From an uncultured Roseburia sp. (lineage in GTDB: Bacteria; Bacillota; Clostridia; Lachnospirales; Lachnospiraceae): a stretch of DNA of 55,589 nucleotides. Below, piece after piece: positions 15,841-24,283 of the stretch. The position numbers and the translations under genes were made by a program. The stretch is from the NCBI GenBank assembly GCA_934317215.1, contig CAKREH010000023.1:1-55589 (forward strand), in the 5' to 3' direction. The notes beneath the pieces were generated by a model. It did no database searches. It worked only from the letters and a program-made list of their open reading frames with translations, and had not been told where the DNA came from. Numbering within the stretch: the stretch's first letter is position 1; every line of letters starts with the position of its first letter.

Positions 15841-17217
15841 ATGGAAAATCTTATCGTAGAAGTTTCAAAATATCTGATGATCATATTGTTTGCGTGTTAT
15901 ACGTATGAATGTTTTTCAGCGTTCCGCAGTAGGATCAGTGCGGAAAAAAGAGATCATATTTTTGACAGGCAGATTTTTTTAATGTATCTGATCCATCTGG
16001 ATGCATTTCTGGTGCTTTATATGGTCACAGATGAAATTAACCTGATTATTCTTTATTTTTTACAGGTGATTTTAGTAACGATTGTGATCGTCAATTACCA
16101 GCTGCTGTATCCCAAAGCATCCAGGCTTGTGACAAATAATATGTGTATGCTTTTGATGATCGGATTTATCATGCTGACAAGGCTTTCTTATGAGAAAGCG
16201 ATAAGGCAGTATGCGATTGCAATCTGTGCATCTGTTATCACGATCGTGATACCGGTACTGATCCGGAAAGTCAGATCGTTACGGAGACTGACCTGGCTTT
16301 ATGCCATGATCGGTATTGTCGGACTTGCTGCGGTTACCATATTTGGATCTACCAGTTATGGAGCAAAGATCTCGGTTACGATCGGTGGTCTGTTTTCCAT
16401 CCAGCCGTCCGAATTTGTAAAAATTTTATTCGTATTTTTTGTGGCTGGAATGCTCTACCAGAATACCGATTTTAAGACGGTCTGCATTACAACGGTTGTG
16501 GCTGCGGTGCATGTACTTATCCTGGTTGCGTCGAGAGATCTCGGCGGTGCTCTGATCTTCTTTGTGACCTATCTGGTCATGCTTTATGTTGCGACCAGAA
16601 AATTGTTTTATTTTGCCGGTGGCCTTTTGGCCGGATGTATTGCAGCGGTAGCCGCGTATGGATTGTTTTCACACGTGCGTGTCAGAGTTGTGGCATGGCA
16701 GGATCCGCTCAGTGTTATTGATAATGAGGGATATCAGATCTGTCAGTCGCTTTTTGCAATTGGAACCGGTGGCTGGTTTGGAACAGGATTATATCAGGGT
16801 TCTCCGAATAAGATCCCGGTTGTGGAGCAGGATTTTATTTTTTCTGCAATATCAGAGGAGATGGGCGGTATTTTTGCAATCTGTCTGATCATGGTGTGCA
16901 TCAGCTGCTTTCTGATGTTTTTAAATATTGCAATGCAGATGAAAGAACAGTTTTACAAGCTTGTGGCATTAGGGCTTGGAACGGTATATGCGTTTCAGGT
17001 ATTTCTTACGATTGGAGGAGTGACTAAGTTTATTCCGTCAACCGGAGTGACACTGCCGTTAATAAGTTACGGAGGAAGTTCCCTGCTGGCAACCATGATG
17101 CTGTTTGCAGTGATTCAGGGACTGTATATTTTAAGACAGGATGAAGGAGAAAATAATGCGAGAAAAAGACAGCGAAAGACCGGATACGAGAGACAACAGG
17201 TCGAAGAATTCTACTAA
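15841..17217 (+). CDS. FtsW/RodA/SpoVE family peptidoglycan glycosyltransferase
   Basis: The 458-residue SEDS protein has about eleven hydrophobic helices. It carries family marks such as GGLFSIQPSEFVKILFVFF, SRDLGGALIFF, the VEQDFIFSAISEEMG segment and the final GVTLPLISYGGSS loop. SEDS proteins polymerise lipid II with a partner class B PBP. The next gene is such a PBP and overlaps by 62 bases, so the two probably form one synthase. An N-terminal part of about 130 residues before the core is longer than in FtsW of model species. Whether it serves division, elongation or sporulation cannot be told. Confidence 0.92.
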   Translation: MENLIVEVSKYLMIILFACYTYECFSAFRSRISAEKRDHIFDRQIFLMYLIHLDAFLVLYMVTDEINLIILYFLQVILVTIVIVNYQLLYPKASRLVTNNMCMLLMIGFIMLTRLSYEKAIRQYAIAICASVITIVIPVLIRKVRSLRRLTWLYAMIGIVGLAAVTIFGSTSYGAKISVTIGGLFSIQPSEFVKILFVFFVAGMLYQNTDFKTVCITTVVAAVHVLILVASRDLGGALIFFVTYLVMLYVATRKLFYFAGGLLAGCIAAVAAYGLFSHVRVRVVAWQDPLSVIDNEGYQICQSLFAIGTGGWFGTGLYQGSPNKIPVVEQDFIFSAISEEMGGIFAICLIMVCISCFLMFLNIAMQMKEQFYKLVALGLGTVYAFQVFLTIGGVTKFIPSTGVTLPLISYGGSSLLATMMLFAVIQGLYILRQDEGENNARKRQRKTGYERQQVEEFY

Positions 17218-18646
17218 TACAGAGAAAAAGAAAAAGAATACAAAAAACCGGGAATTTGCAGTGATTACCTATTCGTTTCTTGCACTGTTTATTTGTCTGA
17301 TGGGATATTTTTCTTATTTTCAGTTTTTTAAGAGTGAGGAATTTATCAATAATCCGTACAATACCAGACAGGAGACATTTGCACAGAAGATCGTGCGCGG
17401 GCAGATTCTGACAAATGATGACCAGGTGCTTGCAGAGACGGTGACAGACAGTGAGGGAAATGAGACAAGGAGATATCCATACGGCAGTATATTTTCACAT
17501 ATAGTCGGGTATTCTACCAAGGGAAAATCAGGCATTGAGTCACTGGCAAATTTTAATCTTCTGCGTTCAAATACAGCATTTTTAGACAAGGTCGGGGATG
17601 AAATGCAGGGGGAGAAAAGCCCGGGTGACAATGTGGTCACAACGTTAGATTATGGACTGCAGGCGACTGCATATGATGCGTTAGGCTACTATAAGGGGGC
17701 AGTCGTTGTACTTGAACCAGCTACCGGTAAGATCCTTGCGATGGTTTCCAAGCCGGATTTTGATCCGAATACAATTGCTGAGGACTGGGACAGTTTAACT
17801 GCGGATGACAATACGGATGCTGCACTTTTAAACCGTGCTACACAGGGACTTTATCCGCCAGGATCAACATTTAAGATTTTGACGACGTTAGAGTACATTC
17901 AGGAACATGAGGATTATGAAAATTACAGTTATACCTGTACAGGCAGCTATACGGTAGGAAATCATACGATCCACTGCTATGGAAACAAGAGCCATGGAAC
18001 CCAGAACCTGCGTCAGGCATTTGCAAATTCCTGCAATGCATTTTACGCGTCACTTGGAATGGAACTTGACGTCGACCAGTTTGGACAGTTGTGTGACAGA
18101 ATGTTGTTTAATGCCAGCCTTCCGACGGATCTGCAGGCATCTAAGAGCAGTTTTGTGCTGAAAAAATCGGATGGTTCTTCTGCGATTATGGCAACTTCCA
18201 TCGGACAGGGGCAGACGCTCGTGACACCATTTCATATGGCTCTGCTTGTCAGTGCAATCAATAATGACGGCATTCTGATGAAACCGTATGTCTTAGACCG
18301 TGTGGAGAGCAGTGATGGAACCTTAGTGGAGCAGTATGAGCCGGAAGAGTACGGCACGCTTATGACAACAGATGAGGCGGAAATTCTGAAAGACTATATG
18401 GGGTATGTCGTCGAGGCAGGTACAGGAAAGAAGCTGAGCGGACAGAGTTATGAGGCAGCAGGAAAGACCGGATCTGCAGAGTATTCTACCGGAGCAGATT
18501 CCTCACACTCATGGTTTGTAGGATATGCGCACAGAGAAGATAAATCCGATATTGCGATCGCGGTGATCGTGGAAAAAGCGGGTGTCGGAAGTGAATATGC
18601 CGTGCCGATTGCAAAAGAAGTCTTTGATGCATATTATAGTGAATGA
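17156..18646 (+). CDS. Class B penicillin-binding protein (transpeptidase)
   Basis: The 496-residue protein starts at ATG 17156 behind GAAGGAG. A basic cytoplasmic tail of about 32 residues precedes one membrane helix at 34-55 (FAVITYSFLALFICLMGYF). The transpeptidase domain shows the active-site S237 in PPGSTFK, an SCN triad piece in NSCNAFY and KTGS in AAGKTGSAEY. It cross-links peptidoglycan with the SEDS partner encoded just upstream. The pedestal domain before 170 is short, as in the PbpA group. Confidence 0.93.
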   Translation: MREKDSERPDTRDNRSKNSTNTEKKKKNTKNREFAVITYSFLALFICLMGYFSYFQFFKSEEFINNPYNTRQETFAQKIVRGQILTNDDQVLAETVTDSEGNETRRYPYGSIFSHIVGYSTKGKSGIESLANFNLLRSNTAFLDKVGDEMQGEKSPGDNVVTTLDYGLQATAYDALGYYKGAVVVLEPATGKILAMVSKPDFDPNTIAEDWDSLTADDNTDAALLNRATQGLYPPGSTFKILTTLEYIQEHEDYENYSYTCTGSYTVGNHTIHCYGNKSHGTQNLRQAFANSCNAFYASLGMELDVDQFGQLCDRMLFNASLPTDLQASKSSFVLKKSDGSSAIMATSIGQGQTLVTPFHMALLVSAINNDGILMKPYVLDRVESSDGTLVEQYEPEEYGTLMTTDEAEILKDYMGYVVEAGTGKKLSGQSYEAAGKTGSAEYSTGADSSHSWFVGYAHREDKSDIAIAVIVEKAGVGSEYAVPIAKEVFDAYYSE

Positions 18647-18650
18647 AATG

Positions 18651-18679
18651 TTGCATGTGCTTTTGAAAAGTATTATACT
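18651..18679 (+). promoter_or_regulatory. Promoter of the NUDIX-DUF2953-GerW run
   Basis: TTGCAT (18651-18656) and TATACT (18674-18679) have a 17-base spacer, directly after the PBP stop codon. Confidence 0.7.
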
Positions 18680-18725
18680 TATAAGCATGACAGTATCATA
18701 AAAGACCACATCAGGAGGTATTGCG

Positions 18726-19178
18726 ATGATTGAGGCAACAAGTTGTGGTGGTGTGGTAATATTTCGCGGCAAAATATTGCTCTTGTACAAGAATTATAAA
18801 CATAAATACGAGGGATGGGTACTTCCAAAGGGAACCGTGGAGGCAGGAGAAGAATATAAGGACACTGCCATGCGGGAAGTATATGAGGAGACCGGTGTAA
18901 AGGGAACGCTGATGAAGTACATCGGGAAAAGCCAGTATTCATTTACGGTACCGGAAGATGTTGTAGAAAAGACGGTGCACTGGTATCTGATGATGGCAGA
19001 CAGCTATTACAGCAAACCGCAGCGTGAAGAGTATTTTGTCGATTCCGGTTATTACAAATACCATGAGGCGTATCATCTTTTGAAGTTTCCAAATGAGAAA
19101 CAGATGCTAGAGAGAGCGTATGAGGAATATCAGGAGTTAAAGAAGAATAATCTGTGGGGAAATCACAGATACGAATAA
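18726..19178 (+). CDS. NUDIX hydrolase
   Basis: The 150-residue protein begins after AGGAGG. A full NUDIX box runs from G36 to V58: G-x5-E42-x7-R50-E51-V-x-E54-E55-x-G57-V. Those glutamates bind the metal that activates water to cleave a nucleoside diphosphate linked to another group. The sequence ahead of the box (GGVVIFRGKILLLYKNYK) and the LPKGTVEAGEE stretch resemble diadenosine-polyphosphate and (d)NTP pyrophosphatases; the substrate cannot be assigned. Confidence 0.9.
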   Translation: MIEATSCGGVVIFRGKILLLYKNYKHKYEGWVLPKGTVEAGEEYKDTAMREVYEETGVKGTLMKYIGKSQYSFTVPEDVVEKTVHWYLMMADSYYSKPQREEYFVDSGYYKYHEAYHLLKFPNEKQMLERAYEEYQELKKNNLWGNHRYE

Positions 19179-19207
19179 AAACACATCAGAAAGATGGAGC
19201 AGGATGT

Positions 19208-19525
19208 ATGATATGGTATAAGAATTTGTATGTTGGGGAAAGTATTGTACATAAGACAAAGAAGGTCAAGTGGAAGATTATGCACAATGCCGGACAGATT
19301 GGGATCTACGTGATCACATTAGCCTCTAACAGACAGAATCTGCTTGATATCATACCATCATATGAATTGATGCAAAAAGGGTATCCGAAAAAAGATATGG
19401 TGATCGTGGGACTGGCAAAGGGCTACGATGAAGCAGTCGAGGTGGCAGCATCCATTGTGGATGAAGTGTACCGAAATACCGGCACATTTGCCGTCCGCAC
19501 CTATCTTGCAGAAAAACAGAGGTAA
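19208..19525 (+). CDS. Conserved hypothetical protein, 105 residues
   Basis: ATG 19208 is chosen because GGAG lies about nine bases upstream; the longer frame from 19154 would overlap the NUDIX gene. The protein begins MIWYKNLYVGESIVHKTKKV and contains MHNAGQIGIYVITLASNRQN and LLDIIPSYELMQKGYPKKD, with alternating helix and strand. It lacks a membrane helix or a known catalytic motif. It sits between the NUDIX gene and the DUF2953 gene, 10 bases from the latter. I do not recognise its function. Confidence 0.75.
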   Translation: MIWYKNLYVGESIVHKTKKVKWKIMHNAGQIGIYVITLASNRQNLLDIIPSYELMQKGYPKKDMVIVGLAKGYDEAVEVAASIVDEVYRNTGTFAVRTYLAEKQR

Positions 19526-19535
19526 GGAGCGGAGA

Positions 19536-20468
19536 ATGTCAGTTATATTGCTCATATTAAAAATAATCGGATGGATCCTGCTGACGCTGCTTGCACTTTT
19601 TCTGCTGATCGTTTTTCTCATATTATTTGTGCCGGTTCGTTACCGAACGGAGGGAAGCATAGAAAAAAATATCCGGGTTCAGGGAAAAGTGCATTGGCTG
19701 CTTCATATTCTGTCGTTTGGATTTTCTTACAATGAGAATGGATTTTCTTATACGTTGAGGCTTTTTGGAAAACATATTTCTCTGGGGGAGAAGCTGGAGG
19801 ACGAAGAGGAAGAACCGGATGCAGACAGCACGGATCTGGCAGTGCATGAGACGGAGGAAAAGGATGGAAATGCAGTTCTTTCAGATTCAGAAGTGCAACA
19901 GCCTAAGGCAGAGGATGGAAATGCAGTTCTTTTAGATTCAAAAGTGCAACAGCAGGGTACCGGGTCAAAAGATAGAATAGAGCTGCAAGAGAAAGATAGC
20001 AGCGTAAAAGAGATGCCAGAAGCCGGTGAACAGAAAATATCAGCGAAATTCAGCAATATCGGTAAGACGATCAAAGGTATCCGTGAAAAAATATCCGAGC
20101 TGTTTCATCAGACGGAGAAAATAAAGGCTGCACTGACCGATGAACATAACCGTAACAGTGTTTCTGTAATCTGGAGAGAACTTAAATATTTACTGAAACA
20201 TTCGCGTTTCCGAAAGATTGACACAGAACTGAATTTTGCACTGTGGGAGCCGTCAGCGACCGGACAGGCACTTGGAGTCCTTACCATGTTTCCGTCAATC
20301 TATCAGTATGATATCGGGATTTATCCCGATTTTGAAGCAGATAAGACATATGTGAAAGGTACTTTCCTGGTAAAAGGACATATCCGTGTCGTACATGTAC
20401 TTATATCCGGTATTCGCATGTTAAAGGAGCGCGATATCCGGAATTTGATAAAGAAATTTTTTAAGTAA
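19536..20468 (+). CDS. DUF2953 domain-containing membrane protein
   Basis: ATG 19536 follows GGAGCGGAGA and gives 310 residues. A strong helix lies at 2-30 (VILLILKIIGWILLTLLALF), followed by VPVRYRTEG. The C-terminal part (YLLKHSRFRKIDTELNFALW, then EPSATGQALGVL) is the DUF2953 core. In many Clostridia this gene precedes the GerW spore gene, as it does here 27 bases downstream, so a role in spore formation is likely though unproved. The linker at about 105-145 holds a 17-residue tandem repeat (DGNAVL-SDSEVQQ). Confidence 0.85.
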   Translation: MSVILLILKIIGWILLTLLALFLLIVFLILFVPVRYRTEGSIEKNIRVQGKVHWLLHILSFGFSYNENGFSYTLRLFGKHISLGEKLEDEEEEPDADSTDLAVHETEEKDGNAVLSDSEVQQPKAEDGNAVLLDSKVQQQGTGSKDRIELQEKDSSVKEMPEAGEQKISAKFSNIGKTIKGIREKISELFHQTEKIKAALTDEHNRNSVSVIWRELKYLLKHSRFRKIDTELNFALWEPSATGQALGVLTMFPSIYQYDIGIYPDFEADKTYVKGTFLVKGHIRVVHVLISGIRMLKERDIRNLIKKFFK

Positions 20469-20495
20469 AGAAAAAGAGAAAGGCAGGTTTTTATT

Positions 20496-20933
20496 ATGGC
20501 AGACAACAGTTTTCATACAACAGTAGAATCCTTATTTAAGGGGATGGACAGTTTTATCACAACAAAAACAGTAGTAGGTGATGCAATCCATATCGGAGAT
20601 ACGATCATCCTTCCGCTTGTGGATGTTTCCTTTGGTGTTGCAGCCGGTGCTTTTTCACAGGAAAAGAAAAATAACGGTGCCGGTGGTATGGGTGGAAAGA
20701 TCATGCCGAGTGCAGTTCTTGTGATCCAGAACGGGACAACAAAACTGGTAAACATCAAGAATCAGGATGGAATTACGAAAATACTTGATATGGTGCCGGA
20801 TTTTGTAAACAAATTTACCTCAAAAAATGACGCAGTTTCTGAGGATACCGCAGAGGATCAGACTGATGATGCTGCAAAGTCAGCAGCCGGAAAAGAGATG
20901 GAAGATATCTTAAAGGATTCCGTAAACAAATAA
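20496..20933 (+). CDS. gerW: GerW family sporulation protein (YtfJ)
   Basis: The 145-residue protein carries FKGMDSFITTKTVVGDAIHI, GDTIILPLVDVSFGVAAGAF and the glycine-rich NNGAGGMGGKIMPSAVLVI segment, which define the GerW/YtfJ family. In Bacillus GerW is made in sporulation and is needed for germination by some nutrients. The acidic tail (120-145) is variable in the family. It supports an endospore-forming host together with the SASP gene at 50407. Confidence 0.92.
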   Translation: MADNSFHTTVESLFKGMDSFITTKTVVGDAIHIGDTIILPLVDVSFGVAAGAFSQEKKNNGAGGMGGKIMPSAVLVIQNGTTKLVNIKNQDGITKILDMVPDFVNKFTSKNDAVSEDTAEDQTDDAAKSAAGKEMEDILKDSVNK

Positions 20934-20957
20934 TTTTTTTAACAGTATAGAAATGCA

Positions 20958-20997
20958 AAAGAAACGCATATATTATCAGTAATATATGCGTTTCTTT
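20958..20997 (+). terminator. Strong terminator after gerW
   Basis: AAAGAAACGCATATATTA (20958-20975) pairs perfectly over 18 bases with TAATATATGCGTTTCTTT (20980-20997) around a TCAG tetraloop. Confidence 0.8.
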
Positions 20998-21010
20998 ATT
21001 GGAGTCTGCC

Positions 21011-21157
21011 ATGAAACGGATGCTTGGATTTGCACTGTTCTGCTTCGCAATGGGAATGCTTGTGATGATCGTCATTCACAACCGTTTCTGTGGGTTTGTG
21101 CTCATGATCTTATGTATGCTCGCAGGTTATTACCTGTTCTGCTGTGATGACTGTTAG
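21011..21157 (+). CDS. 48-residue membrane protein
   Basis: ATG 21011 to TAG 21155-21157 codes MKRMLGFALFCFAMGMLVMI followed by VIHNRFCGFVLMILC and a GYYLFCC end. There are two hydrophobic helices with a short polar turn and several cysteines. The ribosome site GGAGTCTGCC is adequate. Very similar tiny proteins are common in Lachnospiraceae. It follows the gerW terminator by 13 bases, and its last 4 bases overlap the convergent isomerase gene. Function is unknown. Confidence 0.7.
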   Translation: MKRMLGFALFCFAMGMLVMIVIHNRFCGFVLMILCMLAGYYLFCCDDC

Positions 21158-21792
21158 CCGATCAGCTCTTTTACGCAGGCAGCGATGGCTTCATCTTTGC
21201 AGTTTGCAAAGAAGTACTCGCTGAAATGTTCGCCGCTTAAAGCACCGACTACAAGGTCACGGTCAAGTTCTTTTAAGATAGATACGAGATCGCGGTGGGT
21301 CACTTTTTTAACTTCATCTAAGATCTTTTTGTTGCGCTGTTCCGGTTCCACACGCTCTTTCGGGTATCCACCGCCGCCCGGAGCGCAGAACAGTTTTTCA
21401 AAGATATAGGTCAGATTTAATTCTCCGCCCCAGCCAAAGTTTTCTGCAAATGGAAGAGCGATACAGTTCCCGTCGTTGACCTGTGAGAACAGATAAGCGT
21501 CAAGCGGGGATTCGATGTGTCCGCAGAGTACCTGTGGGAATGCGTTGCATGCAAGCATGGCACCTTCGCCGGTTCCACAGCCTGTGATCACAAAATCAGC
21601 AGCACCGGAGTTTAATAAAACTGCTGCAAGAATACCATTCTGCACGTAGGTCAGCTGATGTGTATCTTCAGCAGAGTACATGCCGTAGTTAAATACTTCA
21701 TGTCCCATTGGCTCTACCACGGATTTTAAAGTAGAACAGATCATTTCATTTTTTACTGCCTGGCTGTTTTCATTGATTAATGCAATTTTCAT
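21154..21792 (-). CDS. RpiB/LacAB-family sugar isomerase, probably DhuI-like
   Basis: The start at 21792 is chosen for GAGGATATTC upstream and gives 212 residues. The N-terminal 150 residues are the RpiB fold: IALINENSQ, then the TGCGTGEGAMLACN anion loop with C72 in the place of the catalytic cysteine. The extra C-terminal 60 residues fit DhuI, the RpiB-family isomerase of streptococci that converts 4-deoxy-5-keto uronate, better than RpiB itself at about 150 residues. It lies last in a minus-strand run with kduI. Function as a second unsaturated-uronate isomerase is inferred from length and context. Confidence 0.8.
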   Translation of the reverse strand: MKIALINENSQAVKNEMICSTLKSVVEPMGHEVFNYGMYSAEDTHQLTYVQNGILAAVLLNSGAADFVITGCGTGEGAMLACNAFPQVLCGHIESPLDAYLFSQVNDGNCIALPFAENFGWGGELNLTYIFEKLFCAPGGGGYPKERVEPEQRNKKILDEVKKVTHRDLVSILKELDRDLVVGALSGEHFSEYFFANCKDEAIAACVKELIG

Positions 21793-21808
21793 GAATATCC
21801 TCATTTCT

Positions 21809-21863
21809 GTACTGCCGGTATATTATTTTGCCGGAATAGTGGCAGTACACCCATATTCCGGCA
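21809..21863 (-). promoter_or_regulatory. Interleaved inverted repeats between kduI and the DhuI-like gene
   Basis: GTACTGCC (21809-21816) pairs with GGCAGTAC (21841-21848), and TGCCGGAATA (21829-21838) pairs with TATTCCGGCA (21854-21863). The arms interleave, so they form a pseudoknot or compete with each other. They lie in the 81-base gap inside the presumed operon. Confidence 0.6.
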
Positions 21864-21873
21864 TTGATAAAAG

Positions 21874-22737
21874 CTACATCAGATCCGTCATTGCAACATC
21901 ATCCATATCATCAAAGTCCTGATTTTCGCCAACCATTCCCCAGATGAACGTGTATGCCTGTGTGCCGCATCCAGAGTGGATTGACCAGCTCGGAGAGATG
22001 ACAGCCTGCTCATTGCGCATCACAATGTGTCTTGTCTCTGTCGGCTCGCCCATATAGTGCATGACAAGCGCATCTTTTGGCATGTCAAAGTACAGATAAA
22101 CTTCCATACGTCTGTCATGTGTGTGGCATGGCATGGTGTTCCATACACTGCCCGGTTCAAGTTTTGTCATACCCATCTCAAGCTGGCAGCTCTCTACCTG
22201 TCCCGGAAGGATATATTTGCAGATCGTTCTGTGGTTTGCGGTCTCTAAAGAGCCGAGTTCTACTTTGTTGCAGTCTTTTACGATGACAACGCCGTCTTCC
22301 GGTGTGCCTTCCGGTTTGATCAGGACAGTCGGGTAGGTCATATGTGCAGGAGCACTGTTTAAGTAAAATTTTGCAGGAGCATCTGCATTTTCACTTGCAA
22401 AGGAAATATCTTTTGATCCCATGCCAATGTACATGCCTTCTTTGTGGGCAACTTTGTATTCTTTTCCGTCGATCGTGATCACGCCGGCACCGCCGATATT
22501 GATCACACCGAGCTCACGGCGCTCACAGAAATACTGTGCGCGCAGTTCGTCGCCGGCGGTTAATTTTAAAGTTTCCTTTACCGGAACAGCAGAACCGGTG
22601 ATGATACGGTCGATATGGCTGTATACGAGTTTGATGACATCCGGCTGGAACAGGTCATCGATTAAAAATTCTTCTCTTAAACGTTCAGTTGTGTAATGTT
22701 TGACATCTCTTGGAGATGCTGCAGTACGAAGTTCCAT
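21874..22737 (-). CDS. kduI: 5-dehydro-4-deoxy-D-glucuronate isomerase KduI
   Basis: ATG 22737 after AGGAAAGG gives 287 residues, close to the usual 278. KduI converts 4-deoxy-5-keto-uronate from pectin lyase and GH105 products to 2,5-diketo-3-deoxygluconate. The zinc ligands are visible as H205 and H207 (PCHTHDRRMEVY), E212 and H254 (SIHSGCG), at a constant offset of +9 from the E. coli enzyme. It lies between uxaC and the DhuI-like gene on the same strand. An in-frame ATG at 22797 lacks a ribosome site. Confidence 0.96.
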   Translation of the reverse strand: MELRTAASPRDVKHYTTERLREEFLIDDLFQPDVIKLVYSHIDRIITGSAVPVKETLKLTAGDELRAQYFCERRELGVINIGGAGVITIDGKEYKVAHKEGMYIGMGSKDISFASENADAPAKFYLNSAPAHMTYPTVLIKPEGTPEDGVVIVKDCNKVELGSLETANHRTICKYILPGQVESCQLEMGMTKLEPGSVWNTMPCHTHDRRMEVYLYFDMPKDALVMHYMGEPTETRHIVMRNEQAVISPSWSIHSGCGTQAYTFIWGMVGENQDFDDMDDVAMTDLM

Positions 22738-22842
22738 AAAAATCCTTTCCTGCGCCTTTCTGTGCGCATCACAAATTATCTTAATATATGAATCCATAAT
22801 GCTGAAAATCAGGCTATTAAAGCTGTCTGCATCTGTTATATC

Positions 22843-24258
22843 TTAGCAGGTTTTTAAGTTAAATCCAAAGTAGTTTACAGAGTTGTTGTAGCAGATACCT
22901 TTTACGATCTCCTCTAAGGTATCATAATCTGCCGGGAATTCACCGTTTTCGACCCATCCACCGATCAGGTTGCAGAGGATTCTGCGGAAGTAATCGTGGC
23001 GTGTGTAGGATAAGAAGCTTCTGGAGTCTGTCAGCATGCCGACAAAACCGGAGAGATTTCCAAGGTTTGCAAGGGAGATCATCTGATCCTGCATACCGGT
23101 CTTGTGATCGTTGAACCACCATGCGGAACCCTGCTGGATCTTTGCGACAGCTGTGGAATCCTGGAAGCATCCTAAGATCGTGCCGATCGCCTGGTTGTCG
23201 TTCGGGTTTAAGCTGTAAATGATGGTTTTTGGAAGATTCCCGCTCTTATTTAAAAAATTTAAGAAATCTGCCATCTCAGAAGATGGTGCATAGTTGTTGA
23301 TGCAGTCGTATCCGGTATCCGGTCCAAGGCGGTCGAACATCGGAGTGTTGTTGTCACGTTTGCATCCATAGTGAAGCTGCATAACCCAGTTACGTTTTGT
23401 ATACTCTGTGCCGACAAACAGCATAAATGCAGTCTTGAATTTTAACTCTTCCTCACGGGTAACACCTTCTCCGGAGAGACGTTTTGCAAAAATAGCTTCA
23501 ATCTCTTCATCGGAAGCCGGTGCGTACATTACATATTCCAGAGCATGGTCAGATACGCTGCATCCCATGGAAGCGAAGAAATCCATACGGTTTGAAAGTG
23601 CTTTCTTTAAGGATGCAAAGGTATCTACTTTGATGCCGGAAACGTCAGATAACTGTGCAATGTAATCTAAATATGTAACTTTTTCGATATTCATTGCCTT
23701 GTCAGGACGCCATGCCGGAAGAACCTGAACGTCAAAAGAATCATCCTCTGCAATCTTTTTGTGCCACTCTAAGGAGTCGACCGGATCGTCAGTGGTGCAG
23801 ATCAGAGTAACGTTGGACTGTCTGATGATATTGCGGACAGACATATCTTTCTCTGCAAGTCTCTTATTGCATAATTCCCATACTTCCTCGGCTGTTTTCT
23901 TGTTTAAAACGCCGTTGTAACCGAAATATTTCTTTAACTCCAGATGGCTCCAGTGGAAGAGCGGGTTGCCGATCGCTTTGCCGAGAACCTCAGCCCATTT
24001 TAAGAATTTTTCCTTGTCGGAAGCATCACCGGTGATGTATTTTTCATCGACACCACAGGAACGCATAAAGCGCCATTTGTAATGATCACCGCCTAACCAT
24101 ACCTGGGTAATGTTTTCAAACTGACGATCTTCGTAGATTTCCTGCGGATTGATGTGGCAGTGATAATCTAAGATTGGTGCATCTGCTGCGTAGGAATGGT
24201 AAAGTTTCTGAGCAGTCTCGCTCTGAAGTAAGAAGTTTTCATCCATAAATTGTTTCAT
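22843..24258 (-). CDS. uxaC: Glucuronate/galacturonate isomerase UxaC
   Basis: ATG 24258 follows GGAGGAAAAAACA and gives 471 residues, normal for UxaC. The enzyme isomerises D-galacturonate to tagaturonate and D-glucuronate to fructuronate. The metal-site motif DYHCHINPQEIYED begins at residue 31, with H33 and H35; the conserved RPDKAMNIEKV and LTDSRSFLSYTRHDYFRRIL stretches follow. It is the first enzyme gene downstream of the LacI regulator and probably shares its transcript. Confidence 0.97.
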   Translation of the reverse strand: MKQFMDENFLLQSETAQKLYHSYAADAPILDYHCHINPQEIYEDRQFENITQVWLGGDHYKWRFMRSCGVDEKYITGDASDKEKFLKWAEVLGKAIGNPLFHWSHLELKKYFGYNGVLNKKTAEEVWELCNKRLAEKDMSVRNIIRQSNVTLICTTDDPVDSLEWHKKIAEDDSFDVQVLPAWRPDKAMNIEKVTYLDYIAQLSDVSGIKVDTFASLKKALSNRMDFFASMGCSVSDHALEYVMYAPASDEEIEAIFAKRLSGEGVTREEELKFKTAFMLFVGTEYTKRNWVMQLHYGCKRDNNTPMFDRLGPDTGYDCINNYAPSSEMADFLNFLNKSGNLPKTIIYSLNPNDNQAIGTILGCFQDSTAVAKIQQGSAWWFNDHKTGMQDQMISLANLGNLSGFVGMLTDSRSFLSYTRHDYFRRILCNLIGGWVENGEFPADYDTLEEIVKGICYNNSVNYFGFNLKTC

Positions 24259-24283
24259 TGTTTTTTCCTCCATAAAAATTGTT

